From JAEYFP01 sp964579795 (GTDB taxonomy: Bacteria; Bacillota; Clostridia; Lachnospirales; Lachnospiraceae): a stretch of 64,000 bases of DNA. Made by a program: the position numbers and the translations under genes. The stretch spans positions 29,323 to 93,322 of the forward strand of contig CAZOHM010000007.1 of NCBI GenBank assembly GCA_964579795.1, read 5' to 3'. Positions 33,414 through 48,100 of this stretch are shown here, one piece after another. Numbering within the stretch: the first letter of the stretch is position 1; every line of letters begins with the position of its first letter. The notes under the pieces are model-generated. The model was not told where the DNA came from. It ran no database searches and saw only the letters and a list, made by a program, of their open reading frames with translations.

Positions 33414-34493
33414 TCAACCCCTGGCAATTACAAAATACTTGTCATAAATATCAAAAAAGCTTGTTGTCGTATAGGTGTCCTTCTTCTGATAGGATATAGA
33501 ATCCCAATAGGTAGCATTTAAATTGGATGTCAGTGTTTTTACATATTCATCATAAACCTGATTAAAAGCATCCTGCTTGCGCTGTTTAACAATCACCTCT
33601 TTATTGGCATCTGTTTCCTCCTGATTGAAGGTACTAACACACTGTAGAATATGATACCCATACTCTGTCTCAATAATGTCGCTGTTCTGTCCCGTCTCCA
33701 GATTAAAGGCTGCTGTTTCAAATGCCTCTGGCATGACTCCACGTCCAAAGCTGTACACAGACTGTGAATCTTCATTGTAGTCAGTGGAAAGTACATCAAA
33801 ATCACTTCCCTCCTGCAGCTTCTGAGCAATCTGCTGAATTCTCGCATACGCATCCTGCTTCTGACTGTCTGTAAACGCAAGTCGGTTTCCTGCAGCGTCT
33901 GTAGAATATGTCTTGACAAGAATGCTCTTCACTGTTATGGTACGTGCCTCATCATCACTGATTTCCGGATTGACATCATCCGTAATCACATGATACAGCT
34001 TATCTGCAACTGCAAATTCATGATAGAGCTGCAAAATTGTATCTTCATCAACACCCATATATGCAATTTCGTCACTATTCAGTGTGGAGTAATACTCCTT
34101 GGCTGCTGCTTTTACCTTTGCCTCTTCATCCTTATCAAGTGTCGTTTCATACTGCTTTGCAAGCAAATTCATCACCTTGATTTGTGCAATCCGGGCAAGA
34201 ATGGTTCCCTTATATTCCTGTTCAACTGTACTGCCGTTTTTCAGAGGCACCTGCCATATTTGTGAGCCAAAAATCTCATCATACTGATTTTCGGAGTTCA
34301 TCAGATAAACCATAATTTCCGACACCATACACGAGCTGTCCTCAATACGGAATATCTCTCCTTCATCAAAATCTGTAGTCAGCACAATTTCAGTCTTACG
34401 TGATTTTTTGCAGCCACATAATGCTGACGCAAAAGCAAGCAGTATGACAGCCATAAAAAAAATTTTTCTACGCTTCATTCTATTATCATTCAT
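33414..34493 (-). CDS. PpiC/PrsA-type peptidyl-prolyl isomerase lipoprotein
   Basis: 359 residues. The signal segment ends in lipobox ALCGC, then a SurA/PrsA-like N-terminal helical domain and a parvulin domain (about 185-300): ARTITVKSILVKTY, LQEGSDFDVLSTDYNEDS, FGRGVMPEAFETAAFNLETG, then EYGYHILQC. It should assist folding of exported proteins at the outer membrane face, for instance the giant secreted protein encoded nearby (inference). The upstream ribosome site is weak. htpG and this gene are neighbours on one strand, with the htpG promoter and CIRCE between them. Confidence 0.9.
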   Translation of the reverse strand: MNDNRMKRRKIFFMAVILLAFASALCGCKKSRKTEIVLTTDFDEGEIFRIEDSSCMVSEIMVYLMNSENQYDEIFGSQIWQVPLKNGSTVEQEYKGTILARIAQIKVMNLLAKQYETTLDKDEEAKVKAAAKEYYSTLNSDEIAYMGVDEDTILQLYHEFAVADKLYHVITDDVNPEISDDEARTITVKSILVKTYSTDAAGNRLAFTDSQKQDAYARIQQIAQKLQEGSDFDVLSTDYNEDSQSVYSFGRGVMPEAFETAAFNLETGQNSDIIETEYGYHILQCVSTFNQEETDANKEVIVKQRKQDAFNQVYDEYVKTLTSNLNATYWDSISYQKKDTYTTTSFFDIYDKYFVIARG

Positions 34494-34538
34494 ACTTTCA
34501 TTTACTTATGATTATTAATTTTTATTATTTACTTATGG

Positions 34539-35933
34539 TTACTTACTTAAAATACTACGTGCAACACTGATACCATTTGCTGATGCCTGCTGAAGTCCTC
34601 TTGTCACACCTGCGCCATCCCCTATTGCAAACAGACCATTTACGCTTGTTTCAAAATCCGTATTTACAACAACCTTATTGGAATAAAACTTTACCTCCAC
34701 ACCATAAAGCAGCGTCTCATCACTTGCAAGACCCGGTGTAATCTTATCAAGTGCATGTATCATTTCCTCAATATCCACCATAATCCTGTGTGGAAATACA
34801 AGCGACAGGTCACCAGGTACCGCATCCTTAAGTGTAGGCATCAAATTGTTTCTACACAGACGCTCTTCTGTTGTTCTTCTTCCTCTCTTAAAATCTCCAA
34901 AAGTCTGTACAAGTATACGTCCGCCGCAAAGCATATTTGACAGCTGGGCAATCTGTTTGCCATATTCAATCGGTGTCTTAAACGGCTTCGTAAAATTCTT
35001 TGAAACAAGAATTGCAAAATTTGTATTGTTTGTTTTGAAATCTTTGGATTTATAAGCATGACCATTTACTACAGCAAGACCATTCTCATAATATTCCGTC
35101 GCAACCTCTCCGGATGGATTTGTGCAGAATGTACGTACCTTATCGTCAAATGTCGGTGTATGGTAAATCAGCTTTGCCTCATACAGATTTTCATTCAAAA
35201 ACTGCATAACCTCATCACGGACTTCCACGCGGACGCCTACATCAACTGTACCGACCTGTGTTTCCACACCTACCTGCGTACATAGATGACTGAACCAGTC
35301 AGCACCTTCCCTGCCAACTGCTACAACAATTTCATCTGCAAAGAATGTCTCTCCCTGATCAGTCACAACACCCTTTGCTACACCATCCTCAATCAGAATC
35401 TGCTGTACCATCGTACGAAACTTCATTTCAACACCACATTCCTCAAGATGATGCTGAAGCTTTGCATAAATCTTATAGCCTTCCTCTGTTCCAAGATGGC
35501 GGATCGGACATTCTACAAGTTTCAGGTTTGCATTGATTGCTTTTCGTCTGATTTCTCGTATTTCAGCCTCTCTATCCACACCATATACCTTTGTATCTGC
35601 ACCAAATTTCAGGTAAATATTATCTGATTCCTTAATCAGCTCAATCACCTTGTCGTATCCAAGTATATCCGGCAGATTACCTCCAACATCCGGCGAAAGA
35701 GACAGCTTGCCATCAGAAAATGCTCCCGCTCCGGCAAATCCGGTTGTAATTGAGCATGGCTTACAGCCTACGCAAACCTTTGTATCGCGCTTTGGACACT
35801 TCCTCTGTTCAATGGAACGTCCTTTCTCAATCATAAGGATTCTCATGTCCTTTTTTTTATCTATCAGCTCATATGCACAAAATATTCCGGACGGACCTGC
35901 TCCTACTATAATTACGTCATATTGATTATTCAT
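34539..35933 (-). CDS. FAD-dependent dehydrogenase-like flavoprotein (COG2509 type)
   Basis: 464 residues. N-terminal Rossmann motif VIIVGAGPSGIFCAYEL binds FAD; a Cys cluster KCPKRDTKVCVGCKPC and GFAGAGAFSDGKL follow, then VAVGREGADW and, at the C-terminus, GLFAIGDGAGVTRGLQQASANG. These match the uncharacterised COG2509 flavoproteins of Firmicutes and Bacteroidetes. Substrate unknown. ATG at 35933 follows GGAGG and is preferred over an in-frame start 18 bases earlier. Its neighbour on the same strand is the foldase gene, 45 bases downstream. Confidence 0.9.
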   Translation of the reverse strand: MNNQYDVIIVGAGPSGIFCAYELIDKKKDMRILMIEKGRSIEQRKCPKRDTKVCVGCKPCSITTGFAGAGAFSDGKLSLSPDVGGNLPDILGYDKVIELIKESDNIYLKFGADTKVYGVDREAEIREIRRKAINANLKLVECPIRHLGTEEGYKIYAKLQHHLEECGVEMKFRTMVQQILIEDGVAKGVVTDQGETFFADEIVVAVGREGADWFSHLCTQVGVETQVGTVDVGVRVEVRDEVMQFLNENLYEAKLIYHTPTFDDKVRTFCTNPSGEVATEYYENGLAVVNGHAYKSKDFKTNNTNFAILVSKNFTKPFKTPIEYGKQIAQLSNMLCGGRILVQTFGDFKRGRRTTEERLCRNNLMPTLKDAVPGDLSLVFPHRIMVDIEEMIHALDKITPGLASDETLLYGVEVKFYSNKVVVNTDFETSVNGLFAIGDGAGVTRGLQQASANGISVARSILSK

Positions 35934-36038
35934 GTGTATCCTCCTGTACAAGGACTCTTGCTACTGTCCATTTAGTTGCTGTTAAGCGGTCAGCGCTTCT
36001 ATTGAAATAGTAAATATCATGCATCTGACGCATGAAAA

Positions 36039-36080
36039 ACCCGCAAAACATACTATACTATTATAGCATGTTTTGCGGGT
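36039..36080 (-). terminator. Terminator of the giant surface protein gene
   Basis: Arms 36039-36053 and 36066-36080 pair over about 14 of 15 positions; five T follow on the minus strand. It lies 27 bases past the stop of the giant gene. Confidence 0.9.
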
Positions 36081-36106
36081 AATGAAAAGTTACTATCTAA
36101 ACTTAA

Positions 36107-39100
36107 CTACTTAATTGTGACTTTAATGCTCAGTGTTGTAGCAGTGGCTTCGCCTTCAAGAACTACATCTACAGGAACAGTCACTACTGTTCCACTCTTA
36201 TATGCAGCTCTTGCCTTTGCTGCAAGAAGCTGTTCCGCATCAGTGCCATTTCTGTCTCCTGCGAAGTCTAACTTGAATCCTATCTGATTACCATTTGAAT
36301 CGGATACAGGAGTTACAATAAAGTTCTCATTTTTTGATACATAAGATGCAATTGCATCTGTAGAAGAACTATTCTTTACAATAATCTCATCGCCTGCCAT
36401 ATCATTAGTTTTGGTATACAATATTGTCGCAGCAGGTGTTGCCTTAATCTTACATGCAGATTTTGTAACTTCCAGTGTAACAGGCACACATATTTGCTTG
36501 CCATACTGCGTTATGAACAGAACTTCAAGCTTATATTTACCTGCATTTAGCAAATATTCTTCGTCTGTCTTCTGGCTGACGGTAAATGTTTTATCTGATG
36601 ATGATGCAGTAATATTAAAGTAATCACTATAATCTGTTCCTGTCGGATCTCCAGCAAGACTGATAAAGCCGTCACTATATACAATCTGCTCATTCACCCC
36701 GTCTTCACTTGATAATGTCGGCTGGAAAGTAATACCTGATGCTGCTCTGTTTACCATATCAAGTTTGCCGCCAACTGTTTTTAATTTAATTGTCGGTTCT
36801 GCATCTGTCACATCTACGGTTATTGTCTGCTTTGCAAGTGTCAGCTTCATTCCTTCCTCGTTTTCAATGACAGGATAGAACGCAAATGTATATTTTCCCT
36901 TCGGAACATCAACACCACTCAAGTCAACTCCCAGTACATTTGTTTCTGAATCAACATTGTATCGTACAAAGAAGCAATTATTTGCAAGTAATAAATCAGC
37001 TGCTAACTTCTGCTTCGCTGGCCCTGTAAAGGTCAGAGTATTAAGTGTATCAATAGTTAATGTACTGCTGCTGTTTCTATATACAGCATCTGCTATAGTC
37101 ACTTCCGTAACCTGTTCTATAGTGTCATACAATTTGTTAACTGTCAAAGTTGTTGCCTTTAGCTTTGCAGTCGGAAGCGTTCTGATAACAGTCACTGTAT
37201 AATTCACAGGCTTCAGGCTGATACTGTTTCCTGAGGCACCGTGAATGACAGGTGTAATTGAGAATACATATTTTCCTGCCATAGCGTCTGGTGTCGCATA
37301 CGCCGTAATATATGTAACGCCATCACGTTCTACTGTATAAATATCTACGGCTTCTCTTGTGCTTTCTTTCGTTTTCTTATCTATTGGATAAGATGTCTGT
37401 AATACAGCTGTTTCTGACTCAGCAATATCATAATCTGCTGAAAGCTTTATATAGCTTGATGTGCTTTGTTGTCCATAAAGTGCATTCAGATTAACTGCTG
37501 GGCTGCTCAATGTAACTTTTGGATTGCTGTTCATGACTGTTACACTTAAAGTAGCAGGCTTGATACCGTTAAAATCTGCGTCTCCACCAACCGGTGCCGG
37601 TGTAACACTAAACTTATAGGTTCCCGGAACGACATTGGAATCTGCACATTTTACAGTCAGCTTATCCCATTCATTCACGTCCGTTTCAAGGAATACATCA
37701 CCTTCAGATGCACCCTTTGGCATGGTAACCTGATAGGTGTAGCTGCAATCTGTAATCAGATTTGCAAGCTCGCTTGAAAAGCACATCTTAGCCTCTACAC
37801 TAGGTGTAGGATCCTGACTCTTAGTTGTGTCAATCTTTAGTGATGCCAGCTGGAACGATGCTGTCGGTACCTTGCTGACAACATTTACTGTCACAACCTT
37901 TTTCGATTTCGTAAGCATTAATGTGCCGCCATATACTGTATGCACATATGGTACTGCTTCAAACGTATAAGAGCCTGCCGGAGCATTGCTGTCATTGACT
38001 CTGGCTGTCATTGTAATCGTACCGTTTTCCTGAACACCTTCCAGATTTACCATGCCATCTACTGCATTCTTTGGTTTGCTCTTTGGCGTAATTTCCATAA
38101 ATTCTATGGATGCGTCGTTAGTCATTGCAGTAATAATTTCTGTTTTATTCAGATTTCTTGCATTGAGTGTCATAGCAGTCTTACTGAATACTGCGGTCGG
38201 CTCGGTATTAACAATCTTTACAGTCACTGTAACGGAAGCCAGTTTTTTGGCATCTATCTCTCGATAAGCACCGGAAGTAGCCGGTACCTTTGAGATGTAC
38301 GGTGTCAGTTTAAACGTATAGGTTCCGCATACTGCTGATGAGTAGAATGGCTTCACAGCGAAATCAACAACGCTGGAGGTACCATCAAACGTATTCACCG
38401 GAACAAGTCCTAAATCTCCGTTTCCATTTTTCGGGCTTGAAACTGTCATGTCATATTTCGTAATATACGCACCTGCGACTCCATCTTCTGATGCAGATGT
38501 TGTAGACAGGCGAATCAAGTTCTCAGGCTGGCTCAGATAAGCATTGTCAAAATCAAAATACTCATTTAATGTTATCGTCTTTTTACTTATTAATGCCGTT
38601 GGTACTGTGGCCGCCTTAAATACTAATGTAATCTTCTGAGTATCTGTCAGAGCCTCAGATGCGTCATTCAGCTGTTTAATTCCAAGTGTCCTGGAAATAC
38701 CTATATTCTTAACTGTCAGATCTTTTGTTAAATACTGTGCAGCACCTGTTGAGTGAATTCGTATATCACCGTTTGGCATAGACTCTATTCGAGCATAGCA
38801 TTCTGTTCCCTGCGTCGAATCTGCTATATAAGCAGAACCAGACTTATTCAGATAGAATACTTCCATCGGATACGCTGTGTCGTCCACAGAATTTGTTGTA
38901 TCCTGCATAATCAGCTGTGCTTCGCTCGCGTACTGCGGATAAAGCGTAGCAGTTGTTGTTGCAAGCTTCAAAGTCGGAGCCTTACTCGTTACAGTAACTG
39001 TCAGTGTAGACGGAGTAAGATACATACCGTTACTATAAGCAGCCTCATCGTAGTCGCTGCCTCGAACAGTCATTTTTGCAATCGGAACTACTTTCAGTGT

Positions 39101-42100
39101 ATACGTTCCAGTCGGTACACTACTATTTACATCAACTGTCAATACATTTTTGCCGTCATCGTTAACAACCAGCCTATTGTCTTCCATTACACTCTGCGTT
39201 GCAGCGTTGCCGCCCTCCACTCTAAAGCCTTGGAGCTCTGCGTCTGCGGAATATGTCACAGATGCTGACTGCGCACTTGCGTACTGGTTATTCAATGTAA
39301 GTTTACTTGTCGAAGGCTTTGCTGTCGGTCTTGTGGAAGTCACTGTAATCGTAATCTTCTGTCGCTTCAGCTCTGTCGGATAGACTGAGCCTTTTAAGTA
39401 AAGCCTTGGAGCCACATAATAGCTGTAGGTTCCTGCAAGTGTGCACGGACGTGCCTTTACAATAATCCTGCTGTCGGATATTTCTACCAAAGGTTCTGTC
39501 AGTGTCTCTGGATCATAAAATGAAATTTCATCTGTCGTCTTTAAATCTCTGTATATTGGGCTCGTAGTATCAAAGATGTCACTACTATCTGCAGAGCTCA
39601 TATTCATTTGATACTCTGTTTCAGGATATAAATTGTCCAGCTTCACACTGGAGGTGTCAAAGGTTATCTTTGGCTGTGTTTCATTAACCACTACTGTCAG
39701 GATAGCAGCCGGCAGATTTGTCGGACCTCCAAGCACAGTCTTGTCAATCCTTGTCACAGCAGGAGTAATACTGAACTTATAGGTACCCGTTTTCGCACCA
39801 TATTCAGGTCTTGCTACCATAGTAAGCTTACTATACAATCCATCAGGCGTGTATCTGCCTTCCAGAGCTACATTTTCGAACACACCGTCTCCTTCAGCAG
39901 TTTTCGGATAGCTTATTAAAGCTACATCAATTGTACCACTTTGATCATCAAACAATACATCCTTGGAGGTGATAAACTCTGCTCTCTGTTCTACGTTTTC
40001 TGCATATCTGTTCAAGGTAAGGGAAGCAGGATTCATCTTTGTCGTCGGTTTTGCACTCTTAACCGTGACCGTAAATGTAATCGGATTAAGCTGCTTGTAG
40101 AAAGCTGTTAAATCTACGTCACCAAGATGTACGGTAGGTTTTAATATAAACTGGTATGAGCCATCCACAAGCTTCTGTCCAGGGACAACCTCCAATACAT
40201 TATTATTTATCTCAAAGTTGAAATAATCATTAAATTCTTCTAAGGTTACATCAATATCCGTTGTATCAACTCCAGATGCCTCGCAAAGCTTCTTTGTAGC
40301 AGTGTGTGTCGTTGTTAAAATACTCTTACCATTTACGGCTGTGAAAGAACCAATTTCACTGTCATATGTCATCTTAAGCTGCGCACTCGGTGAAGAAGTC
40401 GCAGTATCAATGCTTAAACTTGTTTTGTCTGCCTTTGCAGATGGCACCTTATTTGTGAAGCTGAGTGTAACCGTTTTACTGATTGGTGTAGAATATCCTT
40501 TTACAGGAATCGCTAACGTAATGTTCTTAACAAAGTTTTTGCTGCTAAATGATGAAGATACATCTTCCTTCAGCTTAAACTTATAATCTGAATAATTTCC
40601 GCTATCATTGGTATCTTCTAACTCCAATGCGTCATTTTCATTACCATATACGATTTCACGCGTTGTATCCAGCTCATATCCATTTTTCAAACTGACTGTT
40701 ACGTCATATCTGCCATTGACCCAGTCAAAGGTATCAATACTCGGAACAGCCGCTGTAATATCTGCTGCCTTTGGTGCTGCCTCGTTTACAGTAATTGTAA
40801 TCTTGTTATAAGTAATATCATAAAAAGTATTTGTTACTGTTTCTTTCACGTTCAGCTTGAACTGATAATCCTTGTATGTGCCTACAGCTGCTGTTGTACT
40901 CAAAAATCCTGTATCGCCACTACCGGTAAACGAAAACTGTGATTGATTTGTACCCTGGGCATCAAGGACTTCGCAGGCATCCCAATTAATCTCTGTTCCG
41001 TTTGCCATAACTGTAGCTACCTTTACACCCGTTAATGATTCTTTGCTGACTGTATACTTACTGTTAAGCACTGTCGGTGAAAGCTCTGCAACTGTCACAT
41101 AGACTGTAGCCTTCCATCCGCTCTTATCATCTGCATTGCCCTTCTTAAGCGTTGCTGTCAGATATGCACTGCCTATTCCTTTCACATCAATTTTTCCATT
41201 TGTGGAATTGTATGACAGTACCTTGTCATTAGATGACTTCCAGCCTATCGAGTAACCGTCAGACTCTTCTACTTCTATACCGTCAAGCAATGTAACGACA
41301 AAATTCTTCGATGTCAGGGTCTGTGCATTTTCTGCATCCCAATCCATTGTCAAAGATGCCTCTGTGGCTGTCTGCGTATTTATCTCTGATACTTTTGTAT
41401 TACCATTGTACAAATCAAACTTAAAGCCCACAGTCTGACTGTCTATAACTGTAATTGTCTTCTTGACTGTTCGTTTAAGTGGATCATCCTTTAGGCTGAC
41501 TGTCAAAGTAACACTGCCTGATTTATTGTTAGGATTATGTAAACAAATCCTTCCCTCCTCTGCAGTCACAGTCAATACTGCCGCATTACTGCTCGCTACT
41601 GTATAGCAGTCTGCAGGAAGATCCATACCTAAAGCCATTGAAGAACCAATTTTTACCGGAAGCTCAAAATCATTAACTCCGGATGAAACAACGCCGTTAT
41701 TCAATGCTTCTGTCGGATAGGAATCATCACCGATAAATACAGAGTATTCTCTTGATGCCGGCAATACTGTAATCGTTGTATCATATGATTTTTCAAGTAA
41801 TGTTGTTGTATGCTTTACTGTCTTCATACTCGGTGTAGTAGTCGACAACACAAGTCCCATGAATAGAGCTCCCATCTCAGATGTTACAGGAGTTACAGGG
41901 TTTAGGGATGTCGTTAATAAGCCAAGCTCCTTATATTCATAAAGAGCCTCATTAGTTGCTGTGCTGTCAAAAGCAAGTAACGAACTTTCCGAAGCAGCAT
42001 TAATTCCATTACCTGCTACCAAAACATCTATTGCTTTTGGAATACTGACTGCAGCCGGCACTGCAACAAGATAAAGCGTTTCTATCTTAGTTTCATCAGC

Positions 42101-45100
42101 GTAAAGCTCCACACACTTCACACCCGGTGTCTTTACAGTCAGGGTGCTGCCGAAAGTAATTGAATCATCCTCAACACCAAAAACATTATTTTGTGTTCTG
42201 ACATCATTATAACTATTAACAAATCTGTACTCTACCTGACCTGCCGTCTGCTGTGCATAAGTGTTCGTACCATCCTGCATAACTGCAAAACCATTTTCAC
42301 TGTCTCCCACCTTGATTACATCATCGACTTTCAGATACATGTACTTGCCTGTACCCACTGTAGCAGAAGCTGGAAGATCCTTAATCGCGTTCTTTCCCTT
42401 CAGTGTCCAAGTATCTGCCACGCTAAGAGGCTTCAATGTATAACCATTTTCCTTTGCCCATGCTATACATGCTGCGTTATCAACATATTTTGTCTTATCT
42501 GCATAGATAATCGTACCCTTATTTGCAGACAATACACTACTCATCTGTGCCGGATCATATCCAGAATCAGAGGTACCATATAAATAGATTTCCTTTGCAT
42601 TTATCTTAAACGCTTCATGTTCCTGCTGCGTATCGGCCGGAATGACAAGCTTGCTGATTGTGCTCCTTGCAAGAGCTTCCGATCTAATTTTCGTTACCTG
42701 TCCCATAGAGGTTAATAAAATTGCTTCTGCACTCTTTGCAGAAGGATATGATACCAATTCATATTTGCCCTCAGCTACTTTGTAATATAGAACACCGCCG
42801 TCAGCAATATAATTATTACAACCTCCAGAATACTGTTCAAAACAGCCTGTATTTAAATTGTCAAGAAAATCCGTATTGGTTAACGACTGTGCGCCATCTA
42901 ATACAATTGTACGAAGCTTTCTGTCTGATGCTGCAATTTTTTCAAGCACACCAGCTTCAGCTCCCTGCAAATAATTGTTTATCATCCATGATGTCTCTTT
43001 AGAAAATGCAGGATACTCATACAAAATACTGCCATCATTACTATACAGATTGTAATCATTTCCACTGTCATATACATCATCGCTTACTGTAAACGAGTTT
43101 CCTTTAAAATTGCTGTTATCTGTATTTACATATATTTTTTCAAGTCTTCCAAAACTGCCGCTGCCATCACAAATTGGTGCATAATAGTGAACTGTCCCGC
43201 TTTGCAACGTGTCCTCTATATATTCCGCGCTGAAAGCATCTGCATCTACACCAATGAACTCTACATTCTTTCCAATATTGATGGAAGTACCTCCCATTGT
43301 TTTTACATTTCCATCAATTCCGCAGTTCATAGCGCCCGCTGCAATTGCAGTAACTGGAACTTGAGAACCCTGATACGTAATCTCATCAGGAACATTAACA
43401 GAATAAGCTGAACTTCCTGTAAATACTGCCTGGTCAGATCCAGCAATAGTTACAATACGATAGTCGTTTTCGGCAATCACTGTCGTCCTTGCTACTTCTA
43501 TTGTTACAGGATATGGTTCGCCTGCTGTCTCGAAATAAAGCGTGTTTTGTTCTGTATCACCAAGGGAGTAGCTATCACTCTCACACACATCAAAGGTTAC
43601 TGTTGCCTTCACTCCACCTACAGCCTTTTCTGTCTTGGAGTCAATAATTGCAATACGCTGATTGCTCATTACTTCATTTCTGTTTCCACTTATTTCAGGT
43701 GAAAGTACATGTACACCAAGGAACGGCTGGCTTGCAGGTCCCTGAATTAAAACGGTTGCAGTGTTATAACGCTTTCCTACACAAAGTCCCTGTGTAATAT
43801 CCGTACTGGCATCAAAAGTCACAGCTGTCATATTCACTACAGCATTCGCGGTTTTTGTCACATTACCATTTTTATAGGTTGCGGTAACTGTAACTTTTCC
43901 ATACGTTCCGCGAGGAATAGTAACGTTGATGACACCTGCATCGGTTGTACTCTTTTCTACTGTAACTGTGTTATTTGTTCCTGTTGCCTTATTTGTAACT
44001 GTCACTTTCTCAAAATCTTCATCCTTCAGTGCTGATTCACCGGCTGCATTCATATTAAGAGTCAGCTCCAGCGTTTCATCTGTCAGAGATAGATTTTCAC
44101 TTATTGTCTTGCCGTCAGCATCTGTCAGCTTGAGTGCAGAAACACCTGCATAAGAAGCTACAACAAATATTCCGCCCTCAGTAGCATCAAAGCTCAGCAT
44201 ATGTGTATCTGTATCAAGTGCAGCATAGGTTCCTGTTTCTGTGAGTGCGTTATTTTCCCATTTAAATACCGGGAAGTATCCGCCGGTAAAGCTGTCAGGT
44301 ACCGGTATACTTGCAACCGTTGTCGTAGGAAAGGTACACTTCTGGTCAAGCTCTAATACACGGTAAGCAGTAAATCCTGCAAACCCGGATTTAAGCTTTC
44401 CTTCTATCGTTGTATCATTCTCCTTCACAGAACCGTAAGGTGAAAAATATCCTTCTGCCATATAATAATCAGGCTCACTGCCCGGCACGACAGGGGTAAA
44501 CTGCAGTGAATACAGCTCATTGTACTCGCCTGTCTGATACATACATATAGAATATCTATCTTCATCTACAATCCCCGGTAATTTTATAAGTTCGGAGTTT
44601 TTAATTAAAACTTCAGATTTATTTGAACCGGCACCGGAAAATCCTTTCGCAAGACTTTGTGTCAGGCTGCCACTAAAATCAGCTATGTTCTGATTCGTAC
44701 TGCTCTGATTCCAGTTCCCACTTTCTTGTCTTGCAAACAGACCGATTGCGATACTATCCTCATCTGTAACAAGATTTGTTCCTGCAGCAAAGTAATTGTT
44801 TGATGCATCAAATCTGACATCATTACTATTATTATTTGAGAAGACTAATGTAGGTGCAGGGTTTACAAAATCATTATACTGTACAACAAATGACAGTAAC
44901 TGATTACTTGCTGTACCTGTTACTTCAAATAACGATTTTGCTTCAGCTGTTCCTGCTTTACCAAGAAGGTTCACTGTATTTCCTTCAAAGCAGGAGTCTG
45001 CTGCATATGCTGTGTCCAACTTCATCAAATGGTCAACTGCAGATATTTCAAAAGAGCATTCCCTCACTTGCATTCCTGCAGCTGTTGCATCAATAAATAT

Positions 45101-48100
45101 TCCCGTTGTATCATTTGAATCAGCCGACTTCATGAAACATTTTGAGATTTTTGCTGTTCCATTTCCTTTTACGGCCGATTCGCCGCTAAGGCTTTCCATG
45201 ATAATGCCATTCATTGTGAATACACCACTTGTATTATCACTTGCATTCACATTGATTCCACCGGATTTAATAATCGGTGCATGCGGGTTTTCATACATGG
45301 AATCTACTGAGGTATGAGCAGAACTAAGTGATACCCATGCGTTTGTCTCCAAATATGCAGCACTTCCATCCGTATTCTCAGCCAGGAAGGTTACATCATC
45401 TGGAAGAATCATTGTACAGTTTGCCACATTATGTTCCTTTGCAGCGTCTGCATAGGCTGTATAATACTCCTGCAGCATTTCAAAGTTCTCACGTCTCTTA
45501 ACATTAGCTTCATCCGCTGACATATCGGCAAAATCTGAATCCAAATAATAATCAGGTTCTTCCAGATCAGTGCCGTCATATGCATAAGAGTCCTTCACAT
45601 TATATGTAAAGCTGAGGCTCAAAGTCTTACCGCGGACTGCAAGCGGCGTGCTTGATGTATTTTTAAACTTCAAGTATGCTTTTCCAAGTACCACACCTGT
45701 ATTGTAGCCACATTTAATCTTGCTGACATACTGTCCGTTTCCATTACAGGTAAGGTATCCCGTATCACTGACATTTCCATCTTCGTCAACAAACCATGCA
45801 ACTCTGTCAGCACCGACTCCTGTCGCTGTTCCATGCTCGTTCTGATAGTTTTGATCAATAATCTGATTTTCCATCACTACCTTAAGTGAAGAAATATATT
45901 TGTCTGCATCGGTTGTCCAGCTTGTAGCACCCGTATACTTTTGAATACCATAATTGAAATTTCTTTCTGAAATCTTATTTTTGTATTCAGTATTTTCTGT
46001 ACGCGGTGTTGATAAATACCAGGTATATGCACTGTTTCCCGGTGTACTGTGATAAGAAAGATCATCTAGATAAAACACACTGTCCTCGTTCGAAGAAGCA
46101 GAGTTAAACCTAACCTTAAAAAACCGATTGCTTGTCGTCTTCAGGAGAAGTGAAATACGAACATCCGGATATTTAAATCGAATAGAGAAATCGTTGCTTT
46201 CGTCAACATGGGTAATTGTGCACAGTTCATCATAAAACTCTCCACACGAATCACCAATAGAGAAGCCTTCTGAATCATCCTCATCACACGGAACAATTTC
46301 CGAAATTTTCTCGTTCTCCTGCAGACCAATCAGACTGAATCGGTTCAGCGAACCGGTCGGAAAGCTTGACAGTGAATCTCTATAATAAGGATCTGTTGGG
46401 TTAATCTTCAGCTGTTCGTATGCAGTACCGTAATCAGCTTTATACTCCAGCATTGGTGTTCCACTGGAAGCATTTTGCACATCTAAGACTGCACCTAAAA
46501 CATATTGCATTATATCAGGTTGGTCTTGGTTTGGTTCACCTAAATCCATTCTCAAAGAGGTAGAAGTATAATAGGAATATGGGAAACAGTCTTTGCCTGA
46601 AAGTTTCAGAACAATATATGCAGGCTTCTCATCCACACCTTCGCCTTCTGCAGCATGAAATGACTGCTTTGTCAATGCGCTCGGGAGTACATTTATATTA
46701 TTCGTTGTTCCTGTAGTGATAGCGTTAAACATTGATTCTGTAAATTCCAGTCCATTATCCAAGCAAATTGCTGAAGGAGTCAGATACAACAGTTTGCTCT
46801 CTGTTCCTAAAACAAATGCTGTCTTAATCGCACGTTCCGGATTTCCTACATCCTCTTCATTTTCATAAAAGAGAATGCCGGCATTTGGTGAACCAAAAAT
46901 AGAATCAATCGTCAAATTCATAGAATTTGTTCCTGCATAATCAGATTTAACCGGCAGGTTAATGCTCTCTCCTTCTGGAAACGCCTTAAGCTGTGAAATC
47001 CTGATTATCGGAACTTCACCATTCTGATAACTACTTTTTGTCACATTAATATAGTCATCCACATCTTCTGTGGAGCCACCTGTAAAAGATGCATTTCCAA
47101 GATAATAGCTGCCACTAAAGCTTCCATTCTTAACCGGGCATAGCGTACCGCCACTCATAGAAATATCTGCGCTGGTAATTTTATCCAGACCTGGGATATA
47201 TATATTATTTATGTAATGCCCGTAAGAGCTCGCATCATTCCAGTCCTCATGTATCTTGCCAAAAGTATTGTAATTGTCTGTTAGATAGATAGAGCTGTCA
47301 TTTTTTTTAATAATAATGTTTGCTACAACAGCAGTGGGACCTACCATATATTGAACAGCTACTGCCCCCTCTTCCAATGGAATGTTAAGCTGTACATGAT
47401 TGGAGGAATCACTCTGTGCAATCATTTCGTTAGGAATATTGACATAATTCAATCCTTTAAACCTAACTTTGTTATTTTTAGTTCTTCCAATAACCCGGAG
47501 ACTGCCTTCCTCCATATCACTTGGAAGCTCCAGATTCAGTTCTATGAAGGTACGAGGATATTCTTCTTTTAAGTATTCAATACAGTTCCCATCCACATTC
47601 ACGTTGTAATCATAATAGAGCGCATCATTTTTATTTGCATCTCTTTCACAATTAAACTGTGTGTAAACTGGCTCATTAAAAGAATCCGAATTAATATGAG
47701 GCTCATTCATACTGCCTGAAACAACAGATATTGTAGGCTCATAATTCACAATCGGATACTCATAAATATCTGATACATATTTCTTCGTATCGCCTGTCTT
47801 CTCATACACGGCAAACATATACTTATTCAAATCATTATCATTTGTTGTATATTCAACAGAGTTTTCTACAATCTCACTATCCTGCAGCTCCTGCTCTGTT
47901 TCCGGATACTGCTTTTCACCTGTATGATACCATGTACATTTTGACATTCCTGTCACACCAAGAACACTTAGAACGCTTCCTGTTGCATATGCACCCATGC
48001 CGGATGCACCTGTAACAACCTTATGCTCCCGAATCCAGTTCTCACTGACACCGTTATTGCTTACACTGTTATCACTAATACTGTTATCACTGACACCATT

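Noticed and set aside
42191..42583. A 130-codon plus-strand frame antisense to the giant gene
   Set aside because: Cys/Ile/Thr-rich translation typical of a shadow frame; no homology or promoter.
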